Below are positions 33,985 to 42,725 of a stretch of DNA of 64,000 nucleotides, in pieces. Numbering within the stretch: the first letter of the stretch is position 1; the number at the start of each line of letters is the position of its first letter. The position numbers and the translations under genes are program-made. A model generated the notes under the pieces. The model did not search any database and had not been told where the DNA came from. It was given only the letters and a program-made list of their open reading frames with translations. The stretch is from NCBI GenBank assembly GCA_025757845.1, contig CP107211.1, positions 434,001-498,000 on the forward strand, written 5' to 3'. The DNA is from Oscillospiraceae bacterium (GTDB taxonomy: Bacteria; Bacillota; Clostridia; Oscillospirales; Ruminococcaceae).

Positions 33985-34170
33985 GTTCGTTCATTGCCTC
34001 CTTACGATCCTGTCGCTGCGGCAAGAAAAAAAGACCCCTGCCACAGCACCATGTCTGTGACAAAAGTCTCAAGCGAACACATAGCATCGGGTATTTCTAC
34101 CGTGTTGACGCTGCCATGCAGCAGCCTGCAAGGTCCCGGACCCGCCGACTGCCCTTTACTCCCTTTTATC
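33985..34170 (-). ncRNA. Structured 5' leader of oadB, candidate riboswitch/attenuator
   Basis: About 186 nt between the predicted start and oadB. On the minus strand it holds GCTGC-TGCATG-GCAGC, a GGTA-GAAA-TACC tetraloop hairpin, and a terminator hairpin with seven U 42 nt before the oadB ATG. No known riboswitch signature (T-box, TPP, FMN, glycine, cobalamin, c-di-GMP) was recognised by eye. A ligand connected with sodium or C4 acids would fit the gene, but this is speculation. Confidence 0.45.
34026..34070 (-). terminator. Attenuator-type terminator upstream of oadB
   Basis: GTCACAG-ACATGGTG-CTGTGGC with an outer AGAC/GTCT pairing, then seven T on the minus strand. The upstream dtxR-like gene already has its own terminator at 34279-34319, so this one most likely controls oadB. 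Confidence 0.75.
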
Positions 34171-34176
34171 GTAGCG

Positions 34177-34205
34177 AGTATAGCAGAAGTTCCCGGCCCC
34201 GTAAA
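34177..34205 (-). promoter_or_regulatory. Promoter of oadB leader
   Basis: TTTACG (34205-34200), 17-bp spacer, TATACT (34182-34177). Confidence 0.5.
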
Positions 34206-34278
34206 TCGTTTTTCCGGATTCTTTTCCGCATCTTTTCCAGTATTCTCAGGACATCCGCGCCGCATCAGCGCTTTCTGC

Positions 34279-34319
34279 GCAAAACAAAACCCATCGTCTT
34301 TTCCACAAAGACGATGGGA
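34279..34319 (-). terminator. Terminator of the dtxR-like gene
   Basis: CCCATCGTCTTT / AAAGACGATGGG with TTTTGTTTTG following on the minus strand. Confidence 0.85.
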
Positions 34320-34349
34320 GCATTCCAGTGTTCCGTTCCGGGGTGTCGC

Positions 34350-34739
34350 TTACTCATCCTCCTGAGCTGCCGCATCCGTGCGCAGGGCACTTTCGCGGAT
34401 CTTTTCCAGCGTTTGCTCGCTGAGGATGTGCTCTGCCTTGCAGGCATCCTCGGCGGCGGTCTTTTCGTCCACGCCCAGCTGCATGAAGAAGTGGGTGAGC
34501 AGACGATGGCGGCTGTAGATGCGTTCTGCGATCTCACGGCCCGGCTCCAACAGGGTCAGGTTGCCTTCGCCGTCCACCGCGATATAGCCGTTTTCCCGCA
34601 GCTTTTTCATGGCGATGCTCACGCTCGCCTTGGTAAAGCCCAGCTCATTGACCACGTCAATGGAGCGCACTTTGCCCATGCGCTGGGTCAGCATCAGGAT
34701 CGTTTCAAGATAATCTTCTGCGGATTGGTGGATCTGCAT
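34350..34739 (-). CDS. Metal-dependent transcriptional regulator, DtxR/MntR family
   Basis: 129 residues from MQIHQSAEDYLETILML; GGAGG is placed correctly, whereas the longer frame to 34799 is not supported. The winged helix reads SIDVVNELGFTKASVSIAMKKLRENGYI. The dimerisation part has RHRLLTHFFMQLGVDEKTAAEDACKAEHILS, where Glu/Cys/His ligands bind Fe2+ or Mn2+. It has no SH3-like third domain, as in MntR. It normally represses metal uptake; no transporter gene is adjacent. It has its own promoter and terminator. Confidence 0.92.
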   Translation of the reverse strand: MQIHQSAEDYLETILMLTQRMGKVRSIDVVNELGFTKASVSIAMKKLRENGYIAVDGEGNLTLLEPGREIAERIYSRHRLLTHFFMQLGVDEKTAAEDACKAEHILSEQTLEKIRESALRTDAAAQEDE

Positions 34740-34821
34740 GGTTTGTTTGCCTCCTGCCTTGCCCCGCCCCACGGCGGGAAGTTCTCTGCCGGGATGCAAA
34801 GCACCACGGTTCGTATGTTAC

Positions 34822-34850
34822 AGGATATCACACTTTTGCCGTTGATGCAA
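34822..34850 (-). promoter_or_regulatory. Promoter of the dtxR-like gene
   Basis: TTGCAT (34850-34845), 17-bp spacer, TATCCT (34827-34822), the same hexamers as the SNF2 promoter. Confidence 0.55.
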
Positions 34851-34957
34851 GCAATTCACAGGAAGTTTGTGCAAACAAACCAACTTTCTTCTGCACAAAA
34901 CAGCGGGTTTGCCAATTCCAGGCCGGTTTTGTTTTGTGCAAAGGGGACAAAACCCCG

Positions 34958-35515
34958 TTAGTTTTCGCTTTCCAGATACGCCGCCGGGCCGGACTGGTAC
35001 AGGTCGCCGCCGTGGGCGTCCAGGATCACGGTCAGGGGCATATCCCGCACGGTCAGGCGGCGCACCGCCTCACAGCCCAGGTCCGGCCAGGCGATGACCT
35101 CCAGCGTCTCGACACTTTTTGCCATCAGGGCACCGGCACCGCCGAGAGCCGCCAGATACACGGCCCCGTTGCGCACCACGGCTTCCTTGACGGCGGCGTC
35201 CCGCTTGCCTTTGCCGATCATGATCTTGTTGCCCAGATCCAGCAGGCGGGGGCTCATGGCGTCCATGCGGCCGCTGGTGGTGGGCCCGGCCGAGCCGATC
35301 ACCTCACCCGGACGCTCCGGGGTGGGGCCGACGTAGTAAATGGCGCTGCCGGTCAGGTCAAAAGGCAGCGCTTCGCCCTTGTCCAGCGCCTCGATCATCC
35401 GCTTGTGGGCCTGATCGCGGGCGGTGTACACCACACCGGACAGCAGCACGGTGTCGCCCGCCTTCAGCGGGGCAAGGTCCTGCGCGGTGCAGGGAGTGGT
35501 CAGTCTGTATTCCAT
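34958..35515 (-). CDS. Fumarate hydratase class I, beta subunit
   Basis: 185 residues. It matches the C-terminal swivel domain of class I fumarase/tartrate dehydratase: LLSGVVYTARDQAHKRM, YYVGPTPERPGEVIGSAGPTTSGRMD and LGGAGALMAKSV. It pairs with the alpha subunit to form the 4Fe-4S enzyme interconverting fumarate and malate. It lies 12 bases after the alpha gene and ends the malic enzyme operon. Confidence 0.93.
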   Translation of the reverse strand: MEYRLTTPCTAQDLAPLKAGDTVLLSGVVYTARDQAHKRMIEALDKGEALPFDLTGSAIYYVGPTPERPGEVIGSAGPTTSGRMDAMSPRLLDLGNKIMIGKGKRDAAVKEAVVRNGAVYLAALGGAGALMAKSVETLEVIAWPDLGCEAVRRLTVRDMPLTVILDAHGGDLYQSGPAAYLESEN

Positions 35516-35527
35516 GCTTCTCCCTCC

Positions 35528-36367
35528 TTACAGTTCCGCGCTGGCGCGGCGGGTGACGTGGCAGGAAACGTTCACGGCCACCGGCAGGCCCGCCACATGG
35601 GTGGGCATCTGCTCAATGGCAAGGCCCAGGCAGGTGGTCCGGCCGCCAAAGCCCTGGGGCCCGATGCCCAAGCCGTTGATGGCGGTGAGCAGTTCCTGTT
35701 CCAGCTGTGCGTAGTAGGGGTCGGGGTTGGGTACATCCAGCGGGCGCAGCAGGGCCTTTTTGGCCAGATACGCCACCTTATCGAAGCTGCCGCCCACGCC
35801 GATGCCCAGCACGATGGGCGGGCAGGGGTTGGAACCGGCCAGCTTCACGGTCTCCACCACGAACTTCTTGAAGCCCTCCACGCCGTCGGCGGGTTTGAGC
35901 ATCTGGATGCGGCTCATGTTCTCGCTGCCAAAGCCTTTGGGGGCCACCGTGATGCGGCAGCCCTCGCCGTCCACCAGATGCACCGTGATGGCGGCGGGGG
36001 TGTTGTCGCCGGTGTTGCCCCGGCGCAGCGGGTCGGCCACGATGCTCTTGCGCAGATAGCCGTCGGTGTAACCCCGGCGCACGCCCTCATGGATGGCGGT
36101 TTCAAAGCTGCCGTCAATGTGCACATCGGTGCCCAGCTCCACGAACACGCAGGCCATGCCGGTATCCTGACAGATGGGCAGGTCCTTCTCTTTGGCGGCG
36201 CTCAGGTTCGACCACAGCAGGTCAAGGGTGTTCCTGGCCAGCGGCCAGGGCTCTTCCTGCCGGGCCTTGTCCAGTGCGGCCTGCACATCCTGCGGCAGGC
36301 GGGTGTTGGCCTCGATGCACAGCCGTGCAACGGTATCGGTGATCTCCTGTGCAGAAATCGTTCTCAT
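35528..36367 (-). CDS. Fumarate hydratase class I, alpha subunit
   Basis: 279 residues. It carries the iron-sulfur cluster: CQDTGMACVFVELG near 60, GENMSRIQML-type segment SENMSRIQMLKPADG, and PCPPIVLGIGVGGSFDKV near 190. Cys residues in these segments are the expected cluster ligands. With the beta subunit it hydrates fumarate to malate and is oxygen-sensitive, fitting a strict anaerobe. A GGAGGAACTG site precedes the ATG, 15 bases past malic enzyme. Confidence 0.95.
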   Translation of the reverse strand: MRTISAQEITDTVARLCIEANTRLPQDVQAALDKARQEEPWPLARNTLDLLWSNLSAAKEKDLPICQDTGMACVFVELGTDVHIDGSFETAIHEGVRRGYTDGYLRKSIVADPLRRGNTGDNTPAAITVHLVDGEGCRITVAPKGFGSENMSRIQMLKPADGVEGFKKFVVETVKLAGSNPCPPIVLGIGVGGSFDKVAYLAKKALLRPLDVPNPDPYYAQLEQELLTAINGLGIGPQGFGGRTTCLGLAIEQMPTHVAGLPVAVNVSCHVTRRASAEL

Positions 36368-36382
36368 GGGCAGTTCCTCCGG

Positions 36383-37555
36383 TTACAGGCGGGCCACGCC
36401 GGTGTCCCGGGCAGCCTGGGCCACAGCGTCGGCCACAGCCTGGGCCACACGGGGGTCGAAGGCACCGGGGATGATGTTCTCCTCGCTGCGGTCATCGTCG
36501 GTGATCAGGTCCGCGATAGCATAGGCGGCAGCCAGCTTCATCTGGTCGTTGATGTCGCGGGCACGCACGCTCAGGGCACCCTTGAACAGGCCGGGGAAGC
36601 ACAGCACGTTGTTGACCTGATTCGGGAAGTCGCTGCGGCCGGTGGCCATCACCCGCACGCCGCCGGCCTTGGCATCGTCCGGCATGATCTCCGGGGTGGG
36701 GTTGGCCATGGCAAAGACGATGGCGTCCTTGTTCATGGTCCTGCACAGCTCAGTGGTCAGGATGCCGGGCTTGGACACGCCGATGAACACATCGGCACCT
36801 TCCAGTGCCTCCTTCAGGCCGCCCTTGATCTGGCGGGGATTGGTCACTTCACCCAGCCAGTTCTTGTGGGCCTCGGCGCTGTTGCAGCCCTTGTACAGGG
36901 TGCCGAACTGATCCACGGCGATGATGTCCTTTGCACCGGCGGTCATAAGCATCTTGATGATGGCCGTACCGGCGGCGCCGGGGCCGTTCAGCACGATGTG
37001 CACATCTTCCATCTTCTTGCCCACCACGCGCAGGGCGTTGATGAGGGCAGCGGTGACCACGATGGCGGTGCCGTGCTGGTCATCGTGGAACACAGGGATG
37101 TCCAGCTCTTTTTCCAGCGTCTGCTCGATCTCAAAGCACTCGGGGCTCTTGATATCCTCCAGATTGATGCCGCCGAAGGTAGGCGCAATGGCCTTGCAGG
37201 CTGCGATCACTTCTTCGGCACTGTGGGCGTTGATGCAGATGGGGAAGGCATCCACCCCGCCGAACTCCTTGAACAGCACAGCCTTGCCTTCCATGACCGG
37301 CAGGCCGGCCTCCGGGCCGATGTCGCCCAGGCCCAGCACGGCAGTGCCGTTGGAGACAACGGCCACCATATTGCCTTTGAAGGTGTACTTGTACACGTCC
37401 TCCGGGTTTGCCTTGATCTTGCGGCAGGGCTCGGCCACGCCGGGGGTGTAAGCGGTGGACAGGTCATCGCGGGTGGCGACCTCCACCTTACTCACGATGC
37501 CCACCTTGCCCTTGTGGCTCTCGTGCATTTCCAGAGCGGCTTTGTTGTAATCCAT
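36383..37555 (-). CDS. Malic enzyme (NAD(P)-dependent)
   Basis: 390 residues from MDYNKAALEMHESHKGK with GGAGG upstream; the frame extends further to 37684 without support. Features: the Tyr of TAYTPGVAEPCR, the Lys/metal region GKAVLFKEFGGVDAFPI, metal ligands in FHDDQHGTAIV, and the NAD(P) loop LNGPGAAGTAI. The short bacterial form lacks the phosphotransacetylase tail of MaeB. It oxidatively decarboxylates malate to pyruvate. With fumarase it links fumarate to pyruvate. Confidence 0.95.
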   Translation of the reverse strand: MDYNKAALEMHESHKGKVGIVSKVEVATRDDLSTAYTPGVAEPCRKIKANPEDVYKYTFKGNMVAVVSNGTAVLGLGDIGPEAGLPVMEGKAVLFKEFGGVDAFPICINAHSAEEVIAACKAIAPTFGGINLEDIKSPECFEIEQTLEKELDIPVFHDDQHGTAIVVTAALINALRVVGKKMEDVHIVLNGPGAAGTAIIKMLMTAGAKDIIAVDQFGTLYKGCNSAEAHKNWLGEVTNPRQIKGGLKEALEGADVFIGVSKPGILTTELCRTMNKDAIVFAMANPTPEIMPDDAKAGGVRVMATGRSDFPNQVNNVLCFPGLFKGALSVRARDINDQMKLAAAYAIADLITDDDRSEENIIPGAFDPRVAQAVADAVAQAARDTGVARL

Positions 37556-37619
37556 GGGTTTTTCCTCCATTTTTATCAGGCTCCCCCTGAGAGGGAAACG
37601 GTTCAGGTCACATAATTTT

Positions 37620-37628
37620 ATTGTAGCA
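37620..37628 (-). promoter_or_regulatory. Possible extended -10 promoter of malic enzyme operon
   Basis: TGC-TACAAT on the minus strand, 65 bases from the malic enzyme ATG. No convincing -35 is seen. Confidence 0.4.
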
Positions 37629-37732
37629 GAACCGCCGGGGCATTTCCACCGGTTTTGCCGGGTTTTGCCGGGCCTGGCAGGCAAAAGTGTGACGTTCTGC
37701 CCCGGGACATTTGTGGAAATTTCGCAAAAAAC

Positions 37733-37761
37733 TTTCCTTTTCTCGTTTTATCCGATATAAT
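37733..37761 (+). promoter_or_regulatory. Promoter of the FKBP lipoprotein
   Basis: TTTCCT (weak -35, 37733-37738), 17-bp spacer, consensus TATAAT (37756-37761). Confidence 0.5.
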
Positions 37762-37822
37762 AAAAAGGTATCTTTTATCTGAAGCAGTCGCTCCCGGCGG
37801 CTTTTTTACAGGAGGTCTTTTC

Positions 37823-38992
37823 TTGAAACAGTCTACCAAAACCCTGCTCTGCGTGCTTTTGGCCATTGCGGCGGCGGTCTGCATCCTTGCAGCCTGCTTT
37901 ACCCTGACCAAAAAGCAGAATCCTTCGTCCGGTTCCTCTGCCGCTTCCACCGCCCCCACCCAGTCGGAGTACGGCACGGTGGACAGCTTTGACTACCAGA
38001 ATTTCACCTACAGCGACGGTCTGGATGCAAACGGTTACCGCACCGGCATCACTGCACAGGACTATGTCACCCTGCCGGACAATGTGGCCGCTCTGCCCAT
38101 CAAGAAGGCAGACGTCACCCCCAGCGACTCGGACGTCCAGGCCCGCATCGACAGCCTGCTGAGCCAGTACAGCACCACCCAGGCCGTGACCGACCGCGCC
38201 GCGCAGAACGGCGACGTCGTGAACATTGATTATTCCGGCACCGTGGACGGTGTGGCGTTCAACGGCGGCACCTACCAGGGCTACGACCTCACGCTGGGCA
38301 GCGGCAGCTTCATCACCGGCTTCGAGGATCAGATCGTCGGCCACAACACCGGCGACACCTTTGATGTGACCGTCACCTTCCCCGACGGCTACGACGCCTC
38401 CACCGATTCTGACGGCAACACCGTCGAGCTCAGCGGTAAGGAGGCCGTGTTCCGCGTGACCGTGAACTCCATCTCCGAGCCGGTGACGCCGGAGCTGACC
38501 GACGAATGGGTGGACAGCACCTTCGGCACCAGCGATGACGTGCACACCGTGGAGGAGCTGCGCACCTACTTCTCCGATGCGCTGTATGATCAGAATCTGG
38601 AGGATGCCATCATGGACAGCCTGCTGGACAACGCCGCCTTTCAGGACCTGCCCAGCGAGGAGCCCGGCTACTACGCCTGCATGTTCCTGAATTACTACTA
38701 CCAGCTGGCCAGTTACTACAGCAGCAATCTGGACACCATCGCCCAGGCACAGGGCTACACCGACGCCAACGCCATGCTGGGCGCTTCGGACAGCGTGATC
38801 ACTCACCTGGCCAAACAGGACCTGCTGTATCAGGCCATTGCCGAGAGCCAGGGCATCGAGCCCACTCAGGAGCAGCTGGATGCCGCTGCCGCTTCCTACT
38901 CCGGCAGTTCTTACGGCGACAACTTCGTCCATCAGACCGCCCTGCAGACGGCTGTGATGGAGTGGCTGAAAACCAACGCCGTGGTCTCCTGA
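37823..38992 (+). CDS. FKBP-type peptidyl-prolyl isomerase lipoprotein
   Basis: 389 residues starting with TTG after AGGAGG. A signal peptide ends in a lipobox (CILAAC near 24), followed by a Ser/Ala/Thr linker. The FKBP domain (about 130-215) has GDVVNIDYSGTVDGVAFNGG, GSGSFITGFEDQIVGHNTGD and VTFPDGYDA. The helical C-terminus resembles that of trigger factor (TPELTDEWVDSTFG, then EQLDAAAASY). It probably aids folding of secreted proteins at the membrane. It stands alone, with its own promoter and a strong terminator. Confidence 0.92.
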   Translation: MKQSTKTLLCVLLAIAAAVCILAACFTLTKKQNPSSGSSAASTAPTQSEYGTVDSFDYQNFTYSDGLDANGYRTGITAQDYVTLPDNVAALPIKKADVTPSDSDVQARIDSLLSQYSTTQAVTDRAAQNGDVVNIDYSGTVDGVAFNGGTYQGYDLTLGSGSFITGFEDQIVGHNTGDTFDVTVTFPDGYDASTDSDGNTVELSGKEAVFRVTVNSISEPVTPELTDEWVDSTFGTSDDVHTVEELRTYFSDALYDQNLEDAIMDSLLDNAAFQDLPSEEPGYYACMFLNYYYQLASYYSSNLDTIAQAQGYTDANAMLGASDSVITHLAKQDLLYQAIAESQGIEPTQEQLDAAAASYSGSSYGDNFVHQTALQTAVMEWLKTNAVVS

Positions 38993-39013
38993 TCCCGTTT
39001 CTCAATACGCAGC

Positions 39014-39050
39014 AAAGCCCCGCTCTGTGCGACACAGAGCGGGGCTTTTT
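39014..39050. terminator. Terminator between FKBP and phosphatase genes
   Basis: AAAGCCCCGCTCTGTG / CACAGAGCGGGGCTTT around CGA with five T on the plus strand; only three T on the minus strand. Confidence 0.85.
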
Positions 39051-39061
39051 GAGTGAAGTGA

Positions 39062-40600
39062 TCACTGCACGCTGGTCAGCTCAGCCAGCTTGTGGAAGAT
39101 CTCGGTGTTGTCGTACACGCCGCCGAACTTCTCGGCACCGACGCCCATGGCGTACAGGTTGACCATGGCACCGGTGTGGGCATAGGTGGTGTGGTCCATG
39201 CCGGACTTGTGGTTGATGGTGTGGCAGATGGCCATGCTGAAGGGAATGTAGGTGCCGTACAGTTCATAATCCTGCTGGGTCATGTCCTTCTGGCTGGCAG
39301 AGCCCACTTCCAGGGTGCGGTCGTAGGCGGTGCGCAGGTTCTGCACCTCATAGTCGGTCAGCAGCAGCTTGCCGGCGTTGGCGGCATCCGGGTCGGTGGG
39401 CAGGGTCAGGCCGAAGGCTGCCTTCACATCCTGCATGGCCGTCTCAAAGGGGGTCTTGTTGGCGATGTAGTTCTGCACATAGTCGGTGTCGAACTTGGCG
39501 TAGGACATTTTCTGGTGGGTCAGGTTGGTGAGGAAGGTGTCGTAGTTGGTGGTCTTGTAGCCGATGGCCAGGCCGCCGGTCTCGTGGTCGGCGGTGACCA
39601 GGATCAGGGTCTCGTTGGGGTGGGCGTTGTAGAAGTCCACAGCAGCCTGCACGGCGTTGCTCATCTCCAGCACATCGTGGATGGAAGCGGCGGCATCGTT
39701 GGCGTGACAGGCCCAGTCGATCTTACCGGACTCGGTCATCAGGAAGAAGCCCTTGCGGTTGTCCAACAGCTCGATGCCCTTCTTTACATAGTCGGTCAGC
39801 TGCCACTCGCCGCCAGCGGCGTCCATGGCGTAGTTCATGGCCTTGCCGTCGGCCAGATCCTCGGCAATGATCAGGGTCTTGTCGGCACCGGCGGTCAGGG
39901 CAGCGGCAGCAGCCTGGGTGGTGACCACGTTATAACCGGCCTGAGCAGCCACTTCGTGGTTGTTGGGAACATTGCCGCTGCCGTTCACCTTCTGGAACTC
40001 GCCGCCGGCAAAGTACTCAAAGCCGGAGTTGGCCAGTTCCACGCCGATCTCGTAGTAGTTGCGGCGGCTGTTCTGGTGTGCATAGAAGGCAGCAGGGGTG
40101 GCGTGGTCGATGTTCACGGTGGACACCACGCCCACCTTGTAGCCCTTCTGGGCGTGCAGCTTCTCGGCAATGGTCTCATAGGGTACATCGCGGGTCCAGG
40201 GGCACATGTTGATGACGCCGCTCTCGGTCTTGTGGCCGGTGGCGATGGAAGTGGCCGTGGAAGCGGAGTCCGGGCAGAAGGAGGTGCTGTCGTAGGTGGT
40301 CACGCTGCCCACATGGGGGAAGCTGGTGAAGCTCAGGTCGGCCTCGGTCACAGCGCCGTTGTTGTCCACGGTGCCCTTGTAGAAGCGGGCGGACTGGATC
40401 TGGGCGGTGCCCATGCCGTCGCCGATGAACAGGAAGATGTATTTGGGTTTCTTCAGCAGGCAGTTCTCTTCCTCGATCTGAGCGGCAGCCTCGTCGGCAC
40501 CGGCAGCGTGGGCGGCGGGTGCGGCGGCCATGACACCCAAGGCAGAAGCCACAGCGCTGGCCTTCAGAAAGCTGCGGCGGGAGATCTTTTCGTTCTTCAT
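39062..40600 (-). CDS. Alkaline phosphatase with Tat signal
   Basis: 512 residues from MKNEKISRRSFLKASAV; GAGAGG before the ATG decides the start. The twin-arginine SRRSFLK and AHAAG cleavage region mark a Tat-type signal. Metal and catalytic residues are in FIGDGMGTAQ, DSASTATSIATG (nucleophile Ser), NIDHATPAAF, and ILVTADHETGG. It releases phosphate from exported monoesters. No tat genes are in the window and no clear pho box is seen. Confidence 0.94.
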   Translation of the reverse strand: MKNEKISRRSFLKASAVASALGVMAAAPAAHAAGADEAAAQIEEENCLLKKPKYIFLFIGDGMGTAQIQSARFYKGTVDNNGAVTEADLSFTSFPHVGSVTTYDSTSFCPDSASTATSIATGHKTESGVINMCPWTRDVPYETIAEKLHAQKGYKVGVVSTVNIDHATPAAFYAHQNSRRNYYEIGVELANSGFEYFAGGEFQKVNGSGNVPNNHEVAAQAGYNVVTTQAAAAALTAGADKTLIIAEDLADGKAMNYAMDAAGGEWQLTDYVKKGIELLDNRKGFFLMTESGKIDWACHANDAAASIHDVLEMSNAVQAAVDFYNAHPNETLILVTADHETGGLAIGYKTTNYDTFLTNLTHQKMSYAKFDTDYVQNYIANKTPFETAMQDVKAAFGLTLPTDPDAANAGKLLLTDYEVQNLRTAYDRTLEVGSASQKDMTQQDYELYGTYIPFSMAICHTINHKSGMDHTTYAHTGAMVNLYAMGVGAEKFGGVYDNTEIFHKLAELTSVQ

Positions 40601-40907
40601 TGCAATATCCTCTCTCTTGATCCGGCCTGACCTCAGGCCTTTGTTTTTTATCATCCGGGAACGGCTTTATTGTAGCGCGTTTCTGCCCCGGGCCGAAACC
40701 AGCCCCGTGCAAAGCTTTGGTAAAACCTGTGGGGCGGGGCCGCCCGGACGGTAAAAAAGCCGCAAAATCCGGTAAAATCCGCGCGTTCCGACTGCGGAGG
40801 ACCGGTTTTTCCACAAACCTTTGCGCAAGGGTTGAAAGAAGAGGGCGTTTCATTGTACAATAAGGGGGTGAAATGCGATCACCTTTGAACAGAAAGAGGA
40901 TAACAAT
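40601..40907. other. Intergenic region, phosphatase / HAD gene
   Basis: 307 bases. Only the plus-strand promoter at 40832-40861 is convincing. A minus-strand TACAAT (40674-40669) could serve the phosphatase, with a poor TTTCGG -35 at 18 bp. Nothing else is seen. Confidence 0.4.
40832..40861 (+). promoter_or_regulatory. Promoter of the HAD phosphatase gene
   Basis: TTGAAA (40832-40837), 18-bp spacer, TACAAT (40856-40861). Confidence 0.6.
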
Positions 40908-41729
40908 ATGGCTGAGATCAAAGTGCTGGCCCTGGATCTGGACGGGACCCTGACCAACGACCAGAAGGAAGTGACACCCCGCACCCGCGCCGCGCTGGAT
41001 GCGGCCATTGAACGCGGCGTGACCGTGGTGCTGGCCTCCGGCCGGCCCACTGCCGGCATCACCCCGCTGGCCAAAGACCTGGGGCTGGACAAAAAGGGCG
41101 GCTGCATTCTGTCCTACAACGGCGGCAAGATCGTGGACTGCCGCACCGGCGAAACGCTGGTGGAAAAAACGCTGGACCCCGCGCTGGTCCCGGAGCTGTG
41201 CGCCTTTGCCGCCGCGCAGGATGTGGCCATCCTGACCTACAGCAGTGAGGGCATCGTCTGCGAGCGGGAGACGGACCCCTGGGCCGCCAAGGAGACCTTT
41301 ACCACCAAGCTGCCCATGATCCATGTGGATGACCTGGCTTCTTATGTGGACTACCCCGTCTGCAAGCTGCTCATCCCGCTGGACCCCGCCCGCCGCGACG
41401 CCGTGTGTGCCGCAGGCCGGGAGCAGTTTGCGGGCCGGGCCGACCTGTACCCCTCCAGCCCGTTCTTCATCGAGGCCGTGCCCCTGGGCGTGGCCAAGGA
41501 CAGCAGCCTGGCCGCCCTGCTGGAGCGCATGGGTCTGACCCGCGATAACCTGATGGCCTGCGGCGACGGCCTGAACGACTGCTCCATGATCGCCTATGCG
41601 GGCGTGGGCGTGGCCATGCAGAACGCCGAGCAGCCGGTCAAGGACGCCGCCGTCTATGTGACCGCCGCCGACAACAACCACGACGGCGTGGCCGAAGCTG
41701 TGGAGAAGTTTATTTTACGAGAGGAATAA
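40908..41729 (+). CDS. Cof-type HAD-IIB phosphatase
   Basis: 273 residues. HAD motifs: I, ALDLDGTLTN (Asp nucleophile); II, VLASGRP; III, a Lys in GVAKDSS; IV, MACGDGLNDCSMI. The type IIB cap lies between motifs II and III. Such enzymes dephosphorylate sugar phosphates or cofactor phosphates; the substrate is not deducible. It ends seven bases before the exonuclease gene, so the two are co-transcribed. Confidence 0.93.
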   Translation: MAEIKVLALDLDGTLTNDQKEVTPRTRAALDAAIERGVTVVLASGRPTAGITPLAKDLGLDKKGGCILSYNGGKIVDCRTGETLVEKTLDPALVPELCAFAAAQDVAILTYSSEGIVCERETDPWAAKETFTTKLPMIHVDDLASYVDYPVCKLLIPLDPARRDAVCAAGREQFAGRADLYPSSPFFIEAVPLGVAKDSSLAALLERMGLTRDNLMACGDGLNDCSMIAYAGVGVAMQNAEQPVKDAAVYVTAADNNHDGVAEAVEKFILREE

Positions 41730-41735
41730 AAAACA

Positions 41736-42725
41736 ATGCCGCGCAATCTGGTTTTATTTGATCTGGAATGGAACATCGGCTACCAGCCCTACACCTTTAA
41801 TTATCACGGGGTGCAGCAGACCTTCCGGGGCGAGATCGTGGAGATCGGTGCCGTGAAGATCGACGAGGATGCCAACGTGCTGGACACCTTTTCCATCCAT
41901 CTGCGTCCCCGCATCTTCCGCAAGCTGCAGCACCACATCGCCAAGGTCACCGGCCTGACCCAGGCCGACCTGGACAAGGGCGAACCCATCGTGCAGGGCC
42001 TGCGCCGCTTCATGCAGTGGTGCGGCCCGGATGCCGAGTTTGCCGAGTGGGGCATGGATGACGTGCCGGTGCTCAAGCAGAACCTGTTTCTGTGCAATAT
42101 CGACGAGAGCCGCCCCACCGTGTGGTACGACCTGCAGCAGGTGTTCCTGCGGGAGCACCCCCGCAAGGAGGGCGAGGGCATGACGCTGGAAAGCGTCGTG
42201 ACCCGGATGGGCATCCCCATGGAACGGCAGTTCCACGATGCGCTGTCCGACACGCTGTACACCGCCGATGTCTGCCGTCTGCTGGACCTGCGGGCCGGTC
42301 TTGCCGCTTACCCCACCGAGGACGAGAGCCTGCAGGCCAGCCTGTGCCCGGCCCCCGGCGAATACCGTGACTTTGAGGTGTTCCACGGCTATGTGGAGCA
42401 GTACGCCTGGCGCACCGACCCCAAGATCTACACGATGAACTGCCCGGAGTGCGGCACCGCCCTGACCCCGGACGATGTCTGGCTGAAAAAGGGCAGCAAC
42501 AGCTGGTACACCCTGAGCCAGTGCCCGCACTGTGCCGGTTCCGGCAATGCCGTGAGCGGCGGCGTGTTCCAGCGCTACAAGCTGGCCCGCCGCGACGGGC
42601 TGCACTGGAGCTTTGCCCGCTGCCTGCAGCTGCCGGATGAGGCGCTGCTTGCCCGCTGGAACAAGCAGCGCGCAGCCCAGCTGGAGCGGCTGAAGAACCG
42701 GACGGAAAAATCCGCAGAAAACTGA
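41736..42725 (+). CDS. DEDDh exonuclease with C-terminal zinc ribbon
   Basis: 329 residues. Exo I has FDLEWN (D and E metal ligands), Exo II is EWGMDD, and Exo III is FHDALSDTL, with the His and Asp of DEDDh enzymes. The usual fold ends near residue 190. A further domain carries CPECGTAL and CPHCAG, a zinc ribbon, near 235-270. It probably degrades RNA or DNA 3' ends; the ribbon may guide substrate or protein binding. It shares a transcript with the HAD phosphatase. Confidence 0.88.
   Translation: MPRNLVLFDLEWNIGYQPYTFNYHGVQQTFRGEIVEIGAVKIDEDANVLDTFSIHLRPRIFRKLQHHIAKVTGLTQADLDKGEPIVQGLRRFMQWCGPDAEFAEWGMDDVPVLKQNLFLCNIDESRPTVWYDLQQVFLREHPRKEGEGMTLESVVTRMGIPMERQFHDALSDTLYTADVCRLLDLRAGLAAYPTEDESLQASLCPAPGEYRDFEVFHGYVEQYAWRTDPKIYTMNCPECGTALTPDDVWLKKGSNSWYTLSQCPHCAGSGNAVSGGVFQRYKLARRDGLHWSFARCLQLPDEALLARWNKQRAAQLERLKNRTEKSAEN

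Noticed and set aside
33755..34087. Minus-strand frame MNEHEFLEC... starting closer to the GGAGG than oadB
   Set aside because: It overlaps oadB in another frame and gives no family features; the oadB frame from 33984 begins like its family.
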